NCBI RefSeq assembly: GCF_041596335.1
Contig: NZ_JBFHIT010000004.1
Location: 62,001 to 126,000, forward strand
DNA: 64,000 nucleotides
Direction of reading: 5' to 3'
Source of the DNA: Mangrovibacterium sp041596335
GTDB taxonomy: Bacteria; Bacteroidota; Bacteroidia; Bacteroidales; Prolixibacteraceae
The position numbers and the translations under genes were made by a program. The notes under the pieces were generated by a model. That model did no database searches, was not told the DNA's origin, and was given only the letters and a program-made list of their open reading frames with translations. Below are positions 19,901 to 27,912 of the stretch, piece by piece (the stretch's first letter is position 1; each line of letters starts with the position of its first letter).

Positions 19901-20250
19901 ATGTGGTTGCACGAGTACTTATTAACGATCAGGATCTGGGCGTTTTATGGATGAGCCCTTACTGTGTTGACATTACTAAGGCGTTGAAAAAAGGCACGAA
20001 TAAAATTCAGATTGAAGTGACCAACCAATGGACCAACCGCTTGATTGGTGATGAAGATTATCCGAATGAAACAGGTTTTGACCGCACCGCTGAAATGATG
20101 CCCGACTGGTTCCTGAATAATGAGACCGCGCCATTAAAGCAGCGTTCAACTTTTACCATTACTGATTTTTATAAAAAAGGGGATAAAATCATTCCGGCTG
20201 GTTTGGTAGGACCGGTGTTTTTAAAACAATCAAAACTAATTAAGAATTAG
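16975..20250 (+). CDS. GH106 alpha-L-rhamnosidase (copy C)
   Basis: Exported 1091-residue enzyme, signal ending AIAQ at about residue 24. Same architecture as the gene at 11208: RTWMHAIDGNMSKDG, HNCDGWSSSGGPW, EIDSYE (Glu422, Glu427), SAESFTS (Glu554), and a terminal sandwich with LGEVNVVARVLIND. Glu422 and Glu554 are 132 residues apart, matching the pair I recall from the characterised GH106 rhamnosidase. Divergence from copy A is clear throughout, for example near the substrate region after SAESF (TPEINWKG against GTNMHYEV), so the two copies probably handle different rhamnose linkages or sulfation states. The gene is followed by a decayed remnant, not by another intact enzyme of the family. 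Confidence 0.9.
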   Translation: MNKITLKISLALLLGFTMLSAIAQDTALEQNFRNPPTSAKPRTWMHAIDGNMSKDGLSKDLESMQRVGIGGVLLFNIDQKIPDGLIKYNSPEHHEMLKHAAAECERLGLSFGVHNCDGWSSSGGPWIKPEQSMKMVVWSEMQIAGGDIHIKLPQPTIREGLYQDIAVLAYPALKSEMADIQNQPLITSSDPNFKTDLLMDNRLDDVSTIQKVEKKDSWIQYAYPREHEIRSAFIVFNDRNGEAKLQVSDDGVNFRTVRDLYKVRTGKGEWAINDSFEPIKSKYFRLLLNETMTLKEAKLLSTQCLHNVLGRISMARTEDRELTPIGKPFADMVIDKDQIINLTDKLNENGDLQATLPEGEWTIMRFGYTSTGAFNNPASDAGRGLECDKFDRAAFKTHYDAFAKKVIENTREIAPNAMQYIEIDSYEMGGQNWTDGYATQFKEKYAYNLIDFLPIYAGRFVESAEASEAVLWDIRQLNCQLMTDNYFGYFAELCRADGVKSYIEPYGFGPVNDLDVGAKADINMGEFWMNREMTMVQSAVSASHIYGKNVTSAESFTSTPEINWKGHPAMAKVSGDLAWTYGINEFMFHRFTHQANPNIAPGMTMGRWGFNFDRVQTWWDNAGAAWFKYIMRGQYLLRQGVPVSDFLVFIGDGSPNSVYLRNDFEPALPTGSNFDCVNADVLINRIQIANNALVLPEGTQYKALVLKNCKKLSLKSLKRLHDIAQAGIPVIGEMPEQLTGYLISGTDLADFQQMLNAMLKMENVYPGFAWENVMQAEKISADFKIKGREDGPFVHRSLGEEQDLYFFFNPDSVAQRFECTFRVDGKIPELWNPMNGEVIKTAQFTNTDGRTTVWIDLESKESVFVVFRVSSDGVPAVSAEQLNDANYSLNDDNQLQQEKEVATMPLQVIGDWKLAFPDVKSAQKNYLFPELIDWTNHQAEDVKYYSGTAIYVNEFELGKTMLAKNHQITLDLGEVNVVARVLINDQDLGVLWMSPYCVDITKALKKGTNKIQIEVTNQWTNRLIGDEDYPNETGFDRTAEMMPDWFLNNETAPLKQRSTFTITDFYKKGDKIIPAGLVGPVFLKQSKLIKN

Positions 20251-20255
20251 AAAAG

Positions 20256-20410
20256 ATGAATGTTAAATTTCCATCATTGATATTTATAGTGTTATGTGGT
20301 TGGTCGAAATGCCAGCTCTAAAACTATTAACAGCAAAAGAGCGGGTAGCGCAAAGCTGTGGAAAAGCGATCGATCTTGTTGTCGATTCCCTAAAATGGAG
20401 AGCTTACTAA
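20256..20410 (+). pseudogene. Second orphan signal-peptide remnant plus out-of-frame tail
   Basis: Five bases after the GH106 stop an ATG opens a 21-codon frame (MNVKFPSLIFIVLCGW, then SKCQL) that resembles a short export signal and stops at 20321. Overlapping it in another frame, from ATG 20309 to TAA 20410, is a 33-codon stretch (RVAQSCGKAIDLVVDSLKW near its end) that reads like the C-terminal tail of a protein. The simplest reading is a gene reduced to its two ends by an internal deletion and frame change. Both pieces are short, and chance is possible. Confidence 0.35.
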
Positions 20411-20429
20411 CTTTACAAAACCTTTCAAA

Positions 20430-22199
20430 TTGAAAACAATACTTTTCTCATTTATATTGGTCGCTGTTGTTTGGTCGCAAAGCCAGGCACAGTCATATCC
20501 GTTTACATTGTCTGCTGATTTGCAGGCTACGATCAATCTGGATCCTACTTCTCAGGAAACGTTTAACAATTTATTGCTGGGAACCAACACTCATGATTTA
20601 GCAAAAAGTGAAGGGCAGGAGTTTGTGAAAAGCTTAGATCCAATAACCATCCGGTTTCCTCACGGACTGTTCTCCAATTGGTACGATTGGGAGCAGGACA
20701 AAGCCAGACTTTATGGAGATGAAAAAATTACCTATACAAAGGATGATGGTATGTTGCGTACAGTTGAGGTTGGAATGCTGTCGAGTATAAATACCATGGA
20801 TGCCAGTAATTTATACGTTGGTATTGATGAGCTGAATACTTTAAATGATGAGAAGAAATCAGCAACAGGCAAGGGCTACGATATGATGTGGACCTTCAAT
20901 ATGAGTGCTGATGGTACTGATTTTGACAACGGTAGTCCTGTGTCGGTTGCTCGTTATAACGATTTGATTAAACGGGGGTTTGAAGTGAAAGCCATTGAAA
21001 TGGGCAACGAAAATTTCTATCCAAGTCAGCGTAGTTCAATAATCCCTAATACATCAGATTACATTGCTCGGGCAAAATCGATCTATAACGCGCTTAAGGC
21101 ATTAGATCCGGCGCTAAAACTTTCGGTTCCTCTGGAGCGCAAAAGTGTCCCCGCCAACACGGGGTGGAATACTGATTTAACAAAAACGACTGACTACTTT
21201 GATGCCGTTTCAGTACATACCTATGTGGGATACGATCCGGACGATAACTCCAATAGCAACGAAGCGTATGGCGTTGCTTTAACAGCTCGGGAGCATCTTC
21301 GCAAAACAATCGACGATTATTCAAAAGTAGTGGCACCCGACAAGCCAATTTGGTTAACAGAGTGGGGGGTGAAGTCAGGTGGCTCCAATGCCGTATCTGC
21401 CCTGGGGATGGCTGACTGTTATATTTTCATGAGCGAAAATCAGGATACTTATGAGCGGGCAAACTGGTTTTCGGTCAATGGAAAACTTAACTCGTGGGTC
21501 GTGTGGGAGACCTATTTTGATGTAAAAGCGAACAAAGAAAAAGAACGAATTAAATATCCGTTGCAGAAAACCTTGTTTGGTTCAACTTATGAAATCATTC
21601 GTTCAGTATTCGAAAACAGCACTCTATTAAAGAGTTCGGTTGATGTACCTAATTTGGTCGATGGCGTTAAGGCTGTAAACGCAAGAGTTGTTTTGAAAGA
21701 TGGAAAAACCAGTGTCATTGTTGTTAATCTTTCAAATCAGGAAGTTCCTTTCAATGTCAATGTTCGTGGTGCAGCGTATACAGGCGGATTTGTGCATAAG
21801 ACGATGGCATTTTCATCCATGGATGAAGAGAGAGCTTTGGGATTTGACGTTGACCCCTTAAGTTTGGAAAAAGAAGGAAGTGGAGCGATCACTTTGCCAA
21901 AACTCTCGGTCAATACCATCGAACTCACAGATGTTGGGAATGTAACATCCCTCCGGGATCGACCATCCATCGCGAATTTAGTAGTCAGTCCAAACCCAAA
22001 CCGCGGTTTGTTTCATATTCAATTAAATGAAAATAGTCAAGCAAACTACCGACTGTTGTCACTAAGCGGCTCTGTTGTATTGTCAGGCAGCTTTTTTGCA
22101 AAAGCGGAAATTCGTGTCGATCGCTATACGGCAGGTATATATCTGTTAGAAGTTACAACTGATCATAGCAGATCGGTTCACAAGCTCATTCTGGATTAG
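20430..22199 (+). CDS. Clan GH-A glycosidase (GH39/51/79-like) with T9SS sorting domain
   Basis: 589-residue secreted glycosidase. The only suitable start is TTG at 20430, because the frame then reads straight into a signal peptide (MKTILFSFILVAVVW, ending SQAQ); no in-frame ATG lies upstream. The barrel shows the retaining clan-A pair: Glu194 in EMGNEN as acid/base and Glu311 in WLTEWG as nucleophile, 117 residues apart. GH39, GH51 and GH79 share this pattern and include xylosidases, iduronidases, arabinofuranosidases and glucuronidases; I cannot choose between them. After a small beta domain, the last ~75 residues (from VVSPNPNRGLFHI to KLILD) form a type A C-terminal sorting domain, so the protein should pass through the type IX system to the surface or medium. 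That makes it one of two predicted T9SS cargo enzymes here. Confidence 0.75.
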   Translation: MKTILFSFILVAVVWSQSQAQSYPFTLSADLQATINLDPTSQETFNNLLLGTNTHDLAKSEGQEFVKSLDPITIRFPHGLFSNWYDWEQDKARLYGDEKITYTKDDGMLRTVEVGMLSSINTMDASNLYVGIDELNTLNDEKKSATGKGYDMMWTFNMSADGTDFDNGSPVSVARYNDLIKRGFEVKAIEMGNENFYPSQRSSIIPNTSDYIARAKSIYNALKALDPALKLSVPLERKSVPANTGWNTDLTKTTDYFDAVSVHTYVGYDPDDNSNSNEAYGVALTAREHLRKTIDDYSKVVAPDKPIWLTEWGVKSGGSNAVSALGMADCYIFMSENQDTYERANWFSVNGKLNSWVVWETYFDVKANKEKERIKYPLQKTLFGSTYEIIRSVFENSTLLKSSVDVPNLVDGVKAVNARVVLKDGKTSVIVVNLSNQEVPFNVNVRGAAYTGGFVHKTMAFSSMDEERALGFDVDPLSLEKEGSGAITLPKLSVNTIELTDVGNVTSLRDRPSIANLVVSPNPNRGLFHIQLNENSQANYRLLSLSGSVVLSGSFFAKAEIRVDRYTAGIYLLEVTTDHSRSVHKLILD

Positions 22200-22245
22200 T
22201 ACCGGAAGGGCGGGAAACTGTTTTTTAATTAAATTATGAGGATCT

Positions 22246-22264
22246 GGCAACGTTAAAAGTTGCC
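22246..22264 (+). other. Intergenic hairpin GGCAAC/GTTGCC
   Basis: A perfect 6-base-pair inverted repeat with a 7-base loop lies between the T9SS glycosidase and the GH43 gene. No T-run follows, so it is not a classical terminator; it may mark an RNA processing or attenuation point within the operon. Confidence 0.3.
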
Positions 22265-22327
22265 TGTCATCAATCGTATAAATTGAGGGTTCGGAAATAA
22301 TTCGAAAAACCCAGTAAATATTTTAAT

Positions 22328-24079
22328 ATGAAGATAGATAAGATGTTGGTGTTTAGTTTAATGATTCTGTTTGTTGGTTGCACAAGTCAAGGTGCAATGG
22401 AGGCTGCTAAAGCGCAAACGGGCAGTTGGGGTGATCAGGGCGATGGCACTTATGCCAATCCGATATTGAATGCCGATTTTCCGGATTCGGATATTGAGCA
22501 GGTCGGAGATACCTATTATATGATTACCTCCAAGCAGCATATGTCGCCGGGTATGCCAATCTTAGAATCAAAAGATATGGTCAACTGGACAATTATCGGG
22601 CATGTGTTCGATAGCCTTTCGTGGGCACCGGAGTACAATTGGGATCGAATGAATGGTTATTCCTTTGGTACTTGGGCGGGCGATTTGGCCTATCACGAGG
22701 GGACTTGGTTTTGTTACCAAATCGACTACAATCATGGTTTAATGGTCAGTACAGCTGCGGATATCAGAGGCCCCTGGTCAACACCAATTGCTATGTTGCC
22801 CAACGAAAAAGTGCTCGACGATCCGGGAGTGTTTTGGGACAATGAGACCCATGAGGCCTATCTGATTTGCAATACAGCCGGCAAACAAAAAGACTCTTCG
22901 AACAAAATTCCGGGTAACGAGAATCGCATCTACCGCATGAGTTGGGATGGCACTAAAATTCTCGACGAGGGACAATTGGTGTATACTTTTGACGGTGCTG
23001 AAGCCGCAAAAATATACAAGATTAATGGGCAGTGGTATATTTTCATTTCTGAATGGTACTTGGGCGACAGATCAACAAAGCCCGGGGTTAAAAATCCGAT
23101 GAACGACCGCAAGCAAATTGTCCTTCGTTCGCAAACCAATAGCATTTATGGACCTTACGATAAAAAGATCGTTTTAGAAAAAGGGACTGCTTTTGGACAC
23201 CGAAGTGCCAGCCAGGGTGGATTGATGCAAGCGCCGGATAGTACCTGGTGGTATATGCACCAGCTCATTCAAAATGATGACATTCCTTTTCAAGGACGCC
23301 CTCAGTGCCTTGAGCCTGTTACTTGGATCGATGGTTGGCCTATTATTGGGGTTGATGAAGATGGAGACGGCATTGGTGAACCTGTTGCGACTTATAAAAA
23401 ACCAATCGACGGTTATCCAATCTCAGCACCACAATCGGACGATGATTTCTCGTCCGAAACTTTGGGCCTGCAATGGGAGTGGAATCACAACCCTCGAACT
23501 ACCCATTGGTCGCTTACTGAAAATCCGGGATATTTACGTCTAAAAGCAAGTGTGCCGCTACCTCTGGCTAAAACTCATGGCCCGCTTCAAAACGAGTGGA
23601 CAAATGACGATGGTTCTGATTCCGACTTTTGGAGAGTCTGTAATACGTTGAGTCAGCGCATCCTTGGCATTACAACAGGTACAGCGGTCGCCAAATTCGA
23701 TCTCTCTGGAATGAAACCCGGGCAGTTGGCTGGTTTTGTGCGCTATGGCGGCGTATTTCATTTGCTCGGCGCATGGGTTAAAGAGGATGGCAAACGGCAT
23801 TTGTTTTTCATGGATAAAAAGGGATCGAAAATCGTCGGCCCCGAATTGAAAAGCGATGAACTGTACGTAAGAACTTCAAACAAAATAAATCAGGCTTATT
23901 TTGAATTTAGCCTGGATGGGACGACCTTTGAACGTTTTGGCCCCGAGTTTACTATCGAGTTTGGCAAATGGACCGGGGATCGTTTAGGTTTTTTCAGTTG
24001 GAATGAACTAAAAGAAGAAGGTTATATTGATATTGACTGGTTTACTTATGATTACGATGGGCCAAAAGCAGCTAAATAG
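22328..24079 (+). CDS. GH43-family lipoprotein (beta-xylosidase/arabinofuranosidase type)
   Basis: 583-residue lipoprotein: signal with lipobox FVGC (Cys18). The five-bladed propeller of GH43 fills about residues 35-340 and a beta-sandwich of about 200 residues follows. The catalytic triad is visible: base Asp in ADFPDSD (Asp53 best fit), pKa-modulating Asp165 in LDDPG, and acid Glu225 in DGAEAAK. GH43 enzymes with this two-domain layout cleave beta-xylosides or alpha-L-arabinofuranosides by inversion. In a rhamnose-sulfate locus, a xylosidase role would fit because ulvan carries xylose; this is inference. The lipid anchor places it on a membrane, either facing the periplasm or on the cell surface. 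Confidence 0.87.
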   Translation: MKIDKMLVFSLMILFVGCTSQGAMEAAKAQTGSWGDQGDGTYANPILNADFPDSDIEQVGDTYYMITSKQHMSPGMPILESKDMVNWTIIGHVFDSLSWAPEYNWDRMNGYSFGTWAGDLAYHEGTWFCYQIDYNHGLMVSTAADIRGPWSTPIAMLPNEKVLDDPGVFWDNETHEAYLICNTAGKQKDSSNKIPGNENRIYRMSWDGTKILDEGQLVYTFDGAEAAKIYKINGQWYIFISEWYLGDRSTKPGVKNPMNDRKQIVLRSQTNSIYGPYDKKIVLEKGTAFGHRSASQGGLMQAPDSTWWYMHQLIQNDDIPFQGRPQCLEPVTWIDGWPIIGVDEDGDGIGEPVATYKKPIDGYPISAPQSDDDFSSETLGLQWEWNHNPRTTHWSLTENPGYLRLKASVPLPLAKTHGPLQNEWTNDDGSDSDFWRVCNTLSQRILGITTGTAVAKFDLSGMKPGQLAGFVRYGGVFHLLGAWVKEDGKRHLFFMDKKGSKIVGPELKSDELYVRTSNKINQAYFEFSLDGTTFERFGPEFTIEFGKWTGDRLGFFSWNELKEEGYIDIDWFTYDYDGPKAAK

Positions 24080-24223
24080 TGATGCTGAGTGAACATTGAA
24101 AAAATGCCTGATAAATATGAAACGCGTTCCATAACATCTTCGCATTCGGCTCCTGTGTTATTTATGGGAACCAAGTCGCAAAAGAACGTGAAAAAGAACC
24201 GATATAATAAGTAACAATACTAT

Positions 24224-25801
24224 ATGTTTATGAAAAGAAAAGGAATCAGTATTAGAGCAACACTGATTGTCGCTATAGCCTGTGCGTTGTTTACAGGCTG
24301 CCAAAGCGAAGCAAAATCAGATGGGAGCAGTACTCCCGACTATTCGAAAGTGCAGTTAGCAGAAAAGCCCAATATTTTGTGGCTGGTAACCGAAGATATG
24401 GGGCCTTATATCCCGGCTTTCGGCGACTCTACGATAGAAACGCCAAACCTGAGCCGGTTGGCAGATGAAGGGATAATTTATCCGCAGGTTTATTCAACGG
24501 CAGGCGTTTGCGCGCCAAGCAGGGCTGCTATTGCTACCGGAATGTACCCATCGGGGATTGGAGCAAGCAACATGCGTGTCAATTCATACATGGAGGTAAC
24601 TGGCCTGCCTGCATACGAAGCGGTTCCGCCTGCTAATGTGAAAATGCTAAGTGAGATGCTTCGGGAACAAGGGTACTACTGTACCAATAATTATAAAGAA
24701 GATTATCAGTTTAAAGCACCAGTTACAGCGTGGGACGAAAGCAGTCCCTATGCCCATTGGCGAAACCGCGACGATGGACAACCCTTTTATGCGGTTTTCA
24801 ATTTTACCGATACACATGAGTCGGGTTTGTTCGATCCATATGGATTCAGGCATATAGAGACCAGGCATTACCACCAAGGGGACAGAAGCTATACCTGGGC
24901 GCCCGATAGAATGACGGAAGAGGAAACACCGGTTCATTTACCGAAGGATACAAAATTCAATATCCCACCATATTTGCAGGAAACAGACACGGTGCGCAGA
25001 GATATGTGGAAAGTATACAACAATATTGCTGAAATGGACAAACAGATTGGAGCCGTATTAAAGCAGTTGGAAGAAGATGGTTTATTGGAAAATACCATTG
25101 TTTTCTTTTATGGTGACCATGGCGGCCCAATGCCCCGTCAGAAAAGGTTAATCTACGACTCAGGCTTGAACACACCTATGATAATCCGGTTTCCGGGAAA
25201 ACAATTGGCGGGCTCAAAAGACAACCAATTGATCAGTTTTGTCGATTTTGCACCTACGCTACTTTCTTTAGCCAATGTTACACCACCGGATTATTTGCAA
25301 GGACAAGCTTTTATGGGTGACTATACTACCCCACAGAAACGCAAGTACATCCATGCGGCTGCCGACCGTTTTGACGGCTTTACAGATGCGATTCGAGCCG
25401 TTCGTGACGAACGGTTTAAATACATTCGTAATTACAGACCCGAACAGCCTTATTATTTGCCGGTAGAGTTTCGGGAACAAATTCCAACGATGCAGGAATT
25501 GTTGATTATGCGCGACGCAGGCAGGTTGAACAGCATTCAGTCGCAGTGGTTTCGCGAAAGCAAAGCTCGCGAAGAGTTGTTTGATTGCGAAGCTGATCCG
25601 CACGAGTTGAATAATTTGGCAGGAGATCCGGCATATGGCGATAAGCTTAAGGAATTAAGTTTGAGATGGATCGTTGGATTGCTGAAATTGGAGACCAGCC
25701 TAACCTCCCCGAAGCAGAACTCATTAAGCAACTTTGGAACGGAACCGATTCGCAGCCTGTTACGGCCGATCCGGTTATCGTTGAAAGCAACGGGAAACTG
25801 A
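24224..25801 (+). CDS. S1-family sulfatase lipoprotein, frameshifted near C-terminus
   Basis: 525-codon reading frame for a formylglycine sulfatase. A lipoprotein signal (lipobox FTGC, Cys26) precedes NILWLVTEDMG, the metal-binding start of the alkaline-phosphatase fold, and CAPSR (Cys96), the site converted to formylglycine by a maturase. HGGPMPRQ and later metal residues are present, so the catalytic core (to about residue 460) is whole. After LKELSL (codon 480, base 25663) the frame stops resembling a sulfatase, whereas the next frame continues with EMDRWIAEIGDQPNLPEAEL and stays open to 25977. One lost G in TTG(G)AGATGG would explain it. The protein as written therefore ends in about 45 unrelated residues. 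It removes sulfate esters from the glycan; the exact position is unknown. Confidence 0.85.
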   Translation: MFMKRKGISIRATLIVAIACALFTGCQSEAKSDGSSTPDYSKVQLAEKPNILWLVTEDMGPYIPAFGDSTIETPNLSRLADEGIIYPQVYSTAGVCAPSRAAIATGMYPSGIGASNMRVNSYMEVTGLPAYEAVPPANVKMLSEMLREQGYYCTNNYKEDYQFKAPVTAWDESSPYAHWRNRDDGQPFYAVFNFTDTHESGLFDPYGFRHIETRHYHQGDRSYTWAPDRMTEEETPVHLPKDTKFNIPPYLQETDTVRRDMWKVYNNIAEMDKQIGAVLKQLEEDGLLENTIVFFYGDHGGPMPRQKRLIYDSGLNTPMIIRFPGKQLAGSKDNQLISFVDFAPTLLSLANVTPPDYLQGQAFMGDYTTPQKRKYIHAAADRFDGFTDAIRAVRDERFKYIRNYRPEQPYYLPVEFREQIPTMQELLIMRDAGRLNSIQSQWFRESKAREELFDCEADPHELNNLAGDPAYGDKLKELSLRWIVGLLKLETSLTSPKQNSLSNFGTEPIRSLLRPIRLSLKATGN

Positions 25802-25977
25802 CGATTGCCTGCCCGACCGAGGGGGCATCAATTGGCTATAAAATTATTGGTGAGGACGGTGTTGAACCGCAGACGTGGACCATATTCCAGGAACCGTTGA
25901 CCGCTCCCGCCGGTGCCGAGATAATGGTTAAGGCACACCGGATCGGATACAAAGCCAGCAACCTAGTTCGGAAATAA
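25664..25977 (+). pseudogene. Displaced C-terminal part of the sulfatase
   Basis: This segment, in the frame shifted relative to the upstream sulfatase, encodes its expected last ~104 residues: the end of the sulfatase fold (MDRWIAEIGDQPNLPEAEL) and a short beta domain with IACPTEGASIGYKI and GAEIMVKAHRIGYKAS, resembling a chitobiase-type C-terminal domain. There is no start signal of its own. The frame is still free of stops, so the shift is recent or an assembly error. Confidence 0.7.
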
Positions 25978-26583
25978 AAAAATCATTGAATTTTGAGTGG
26001 GACTCGTTTATAGTTTGTCTAAAGACTTATTCAAAAAGCGAAGTTGAGGGATATGAGGTGTATGAAAATGCACCTCTTTTTTTTGTCCGGAAATTAGCTG
26101 CAGAAAGTCGCTTTTTGGTCCTGAAAAAGGCCGAAAAATGAAAATGAAACAATATTTCTAATATTCGCACAATACTGAAATAAAAAGCAGCAATCAATGC
26201 TTTGATTTGAAGTGGGAGAAAAAACCAAGTTGAATAAATTGAAAAACAGCTCTATAACAGTTTCTCTCATAGAAGGATAAAACGATGGCGAAATCGTTTT
26301 CGGTGTACAGCACGGTTCGCTTAAATCCTTGCTTAAATGAAATTTCGGTGTAAATAAAATCACCAAACGAAGAATATTAAGCGTGTACGGTAGACGAAGT
26401 TTAATCCTAAAGCAAAGCGTTTCGTTTTTTAGTGGTAAGTGTCTTTCGGGGAGTCGGCCATTCAACGCTTCCGAAGAAAATAGTTGGCAAAACTACGAAA
26501 CCCGAACTTTGCTGCTGGTGAGAAATGAAAAGCTAAAACTTCAGAAAAGTAATTACTAAATCACGTTTTTTTTTGACAGACCA
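25978..26583. other. Long intergenic stretch between two transcription units
   Basis: About 600 bases with no convincing gene. It holds a rho-independent terminator near its left end (see separate entry). Beyond that I see only a weak inverted repeat, TAGTT/AACTA (26481-26495), and a T-run just before the next ATG. A 123-codon minus-strand frame (26094-26465) has no recognisable domain. The stretch probably carries the promoter of the GH43-CBM6 gene, though no clean TTTG/TAnnTTTG pair is visible. Confidence 0.5.
26055..26084 (+). terminator. Rho-independent terminator
   Basis: GAGGTG (26055-26060) pairs perfectly with CACCTC (26071-26076); two further inner pairs (one a wobble) close a six-base loop, and eight T residues follow at once. 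It ends the transcript that includes the frameshifted sulfatase. Confidence 0.8.
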
Positions 26584-27912
26584 ATGACTAAACTATATTT
26601 CATCCTAATTCTGTTTGCATTGCAAGAATCGGTTCTTGCAACTAATCCGATCATTCCAAACAAAGGCGCAAACGATCCTCATATTCGGATTATGGATGGT
26701 AAAGCCTATTTGTCCGCTTCGCACGATAAATCAATCGATAATAAGGGATTTGTCATGGAAGACTGGTGGCTTTGGTCTTCGGATGATTTGGTAACCTGGA
26801 AGCACGAGTACACTTTGACCCCGGAGGAAACCTATATCGGAAAGCCTTTTGCAAGTTGCTGGGCGACGGATATCGTAAAGCGTAACGGAAAATTCTATTG
26901 GTATTTTTCGGAGGGGAACGAGCAAACAGGAGTGATGGTCGCGGATTCACCCAACGGGCCATGGCGCGATCCCCTTGGAAAACCTTTGTTGACCTCGGAA
27001 ATGACGCCAACTCACGAATATGATCTCGGGATTGTACAAGATCAGGCCGGTGAGTATTACATCGTTTTTGGTGTTTGGGATTATTATATCGCCAAGTTGA
27101 ATGAAGATATGATCTCGTTGGCAGAGAAACCACAAAAAATAGAGATAAACAATCCGTGTGGCCCCTATAATCTGGATGGTAAAAACATGGAAAAGCCGAC
27201 CGATGATAAGCCATTTATGCATTATTATCGCGGGAACTATTATTTGTCGTGGGGCTGCTTTTACGCGATGGGCAAGAGTGTGTATGGCCCTTTTGACTAT
27301 AAGGGCTGCATCATGGACTCGACCAGTTTTGCTTCGGGCTATATTGAGCCCACATGGCCCACTGGGTTCCGGCAAGGACGGCATGGTTCTTTTTTTCAAT
27401 GGCACAATCAGTCGTACTTTGCCTATTGTGACATTAGCCAAACCGGAAACCGCTATTTCCGCGATACATTCATGAGCTATGTACACTACAAAGAAAATGG
27501 TGAAATAGCACTGATTCGGGTCGACGGAACAGGAGTTGGTAATTATCAGGCCCGCAATGGAACGATCGAAGCGGAAGATTTTTACGATTCTTCCGGTATC
27601 GAAAAGGTAGAAAACAACCGGGGCGGATTTAGCATTTCTGCCATCAATGACGGTGAATATCTGATTTTTAACAATGTCGGAGGACTCAAGGAGAAAAAAG
27701 GTATCCGACTTAATTTTTCGAAAATTGAAAAGTGCACTGTTGAGCTCAGAAAAAATAATCCTGGTGGCGATTTAATCTCATCAATCACCTGCCGTCAGCC
27801 TCAAAGTTATGGAAAGTTTACAACATCGCTTCCTGATACGATAAACCTGTGTTTTGTGTTTAAGGGTGAGAAAGTTAAGTCGGTGGAATTTGATTCCTAT
27901 TCATTTGAATAA
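26584..27912 (+). CDS. GH43-like hydrolase with CBM6-type domain
   Basis: 442-residue exported protein with a signal ending VLA (about residue 19). A GH43 propeller covers about 22-310: base Asp31 in GANDPHI and a second Asp147 in EYDLGI. The acid position is odd. Other GH43 proteins have Glu two residues before a conserved Pro-x-x-His turn; here that segment is DKPFMHYYRG, with Asp208 in the Glu slot. From about 325 a beta-sandwich begins with IEAEDF and INDGEYLIFNNV, a CBM6 pattern, truncated relative to some family members. GH43-CBM6 proteins typically act on arabinose- or xylose-containing chains. The stop codon overlaps the next gene's ATG by one base, so the sulfatase that follows is translationally coupled. 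Confidence 0.82.
   Translation: MTKLYFILILFALQESVLATNPIIPNKGANDPHIRIMDGKAYLSASHDKSIDNKGFVMEDWWLWSSDDLVTWKHEYTLTPEETYIGKPFASCWATDIVKRNGKFYWYFSEGNEQTGVMVADSPNGPWRDPLGKPLLTSEMTPTHEYDLGIVQDQAGEYYIVFGVWDYYIAKLNEDMISLAEKPQKIEINNPCGPYNLDGKNMEKPTDDKPFMHYYRGNYYLSWGCFYAMGKSVYGPFDYKGCIMDSTSFASGYIEPTWPTGFRQGRHGSFFQWHNQSYFAYCDISQTGNRYFRDTFMSYVHYKENGEIALIRVDGTGVGNYQARNGTIEAEDFYDSSGIEKVENNRGGFSISAINDGEYLIFNNVGGLKEKKGIRLNFSKIEKCTVELRKNNPGGDLISSITCRQPQSYGKFTTSLPDTINLCFVFKGEKVKSVEFDSYSFE

Noticed and set aside
24104..24214. 36-codon frame between the GH43 and sulfatase genes
   Set aside because: Polar, no signal core, no homology I can recognise; unlike the two signal-like remnants it has no export features.
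26094..26465. 123-codon minus-strand open frame in the long intergenic region
   Set aside because: No signal, no recognisable domain, odd composition rich in Leu, Phe and Ser, and no promoter; best explained by chance.
26947..27486. 179-codon minus-strand frame opposite the GH43-CBM6 gene
   Set aside because: Lies wholly antisense to a clear enzyme gene and shows no domain; a shadow of its codon pattern.
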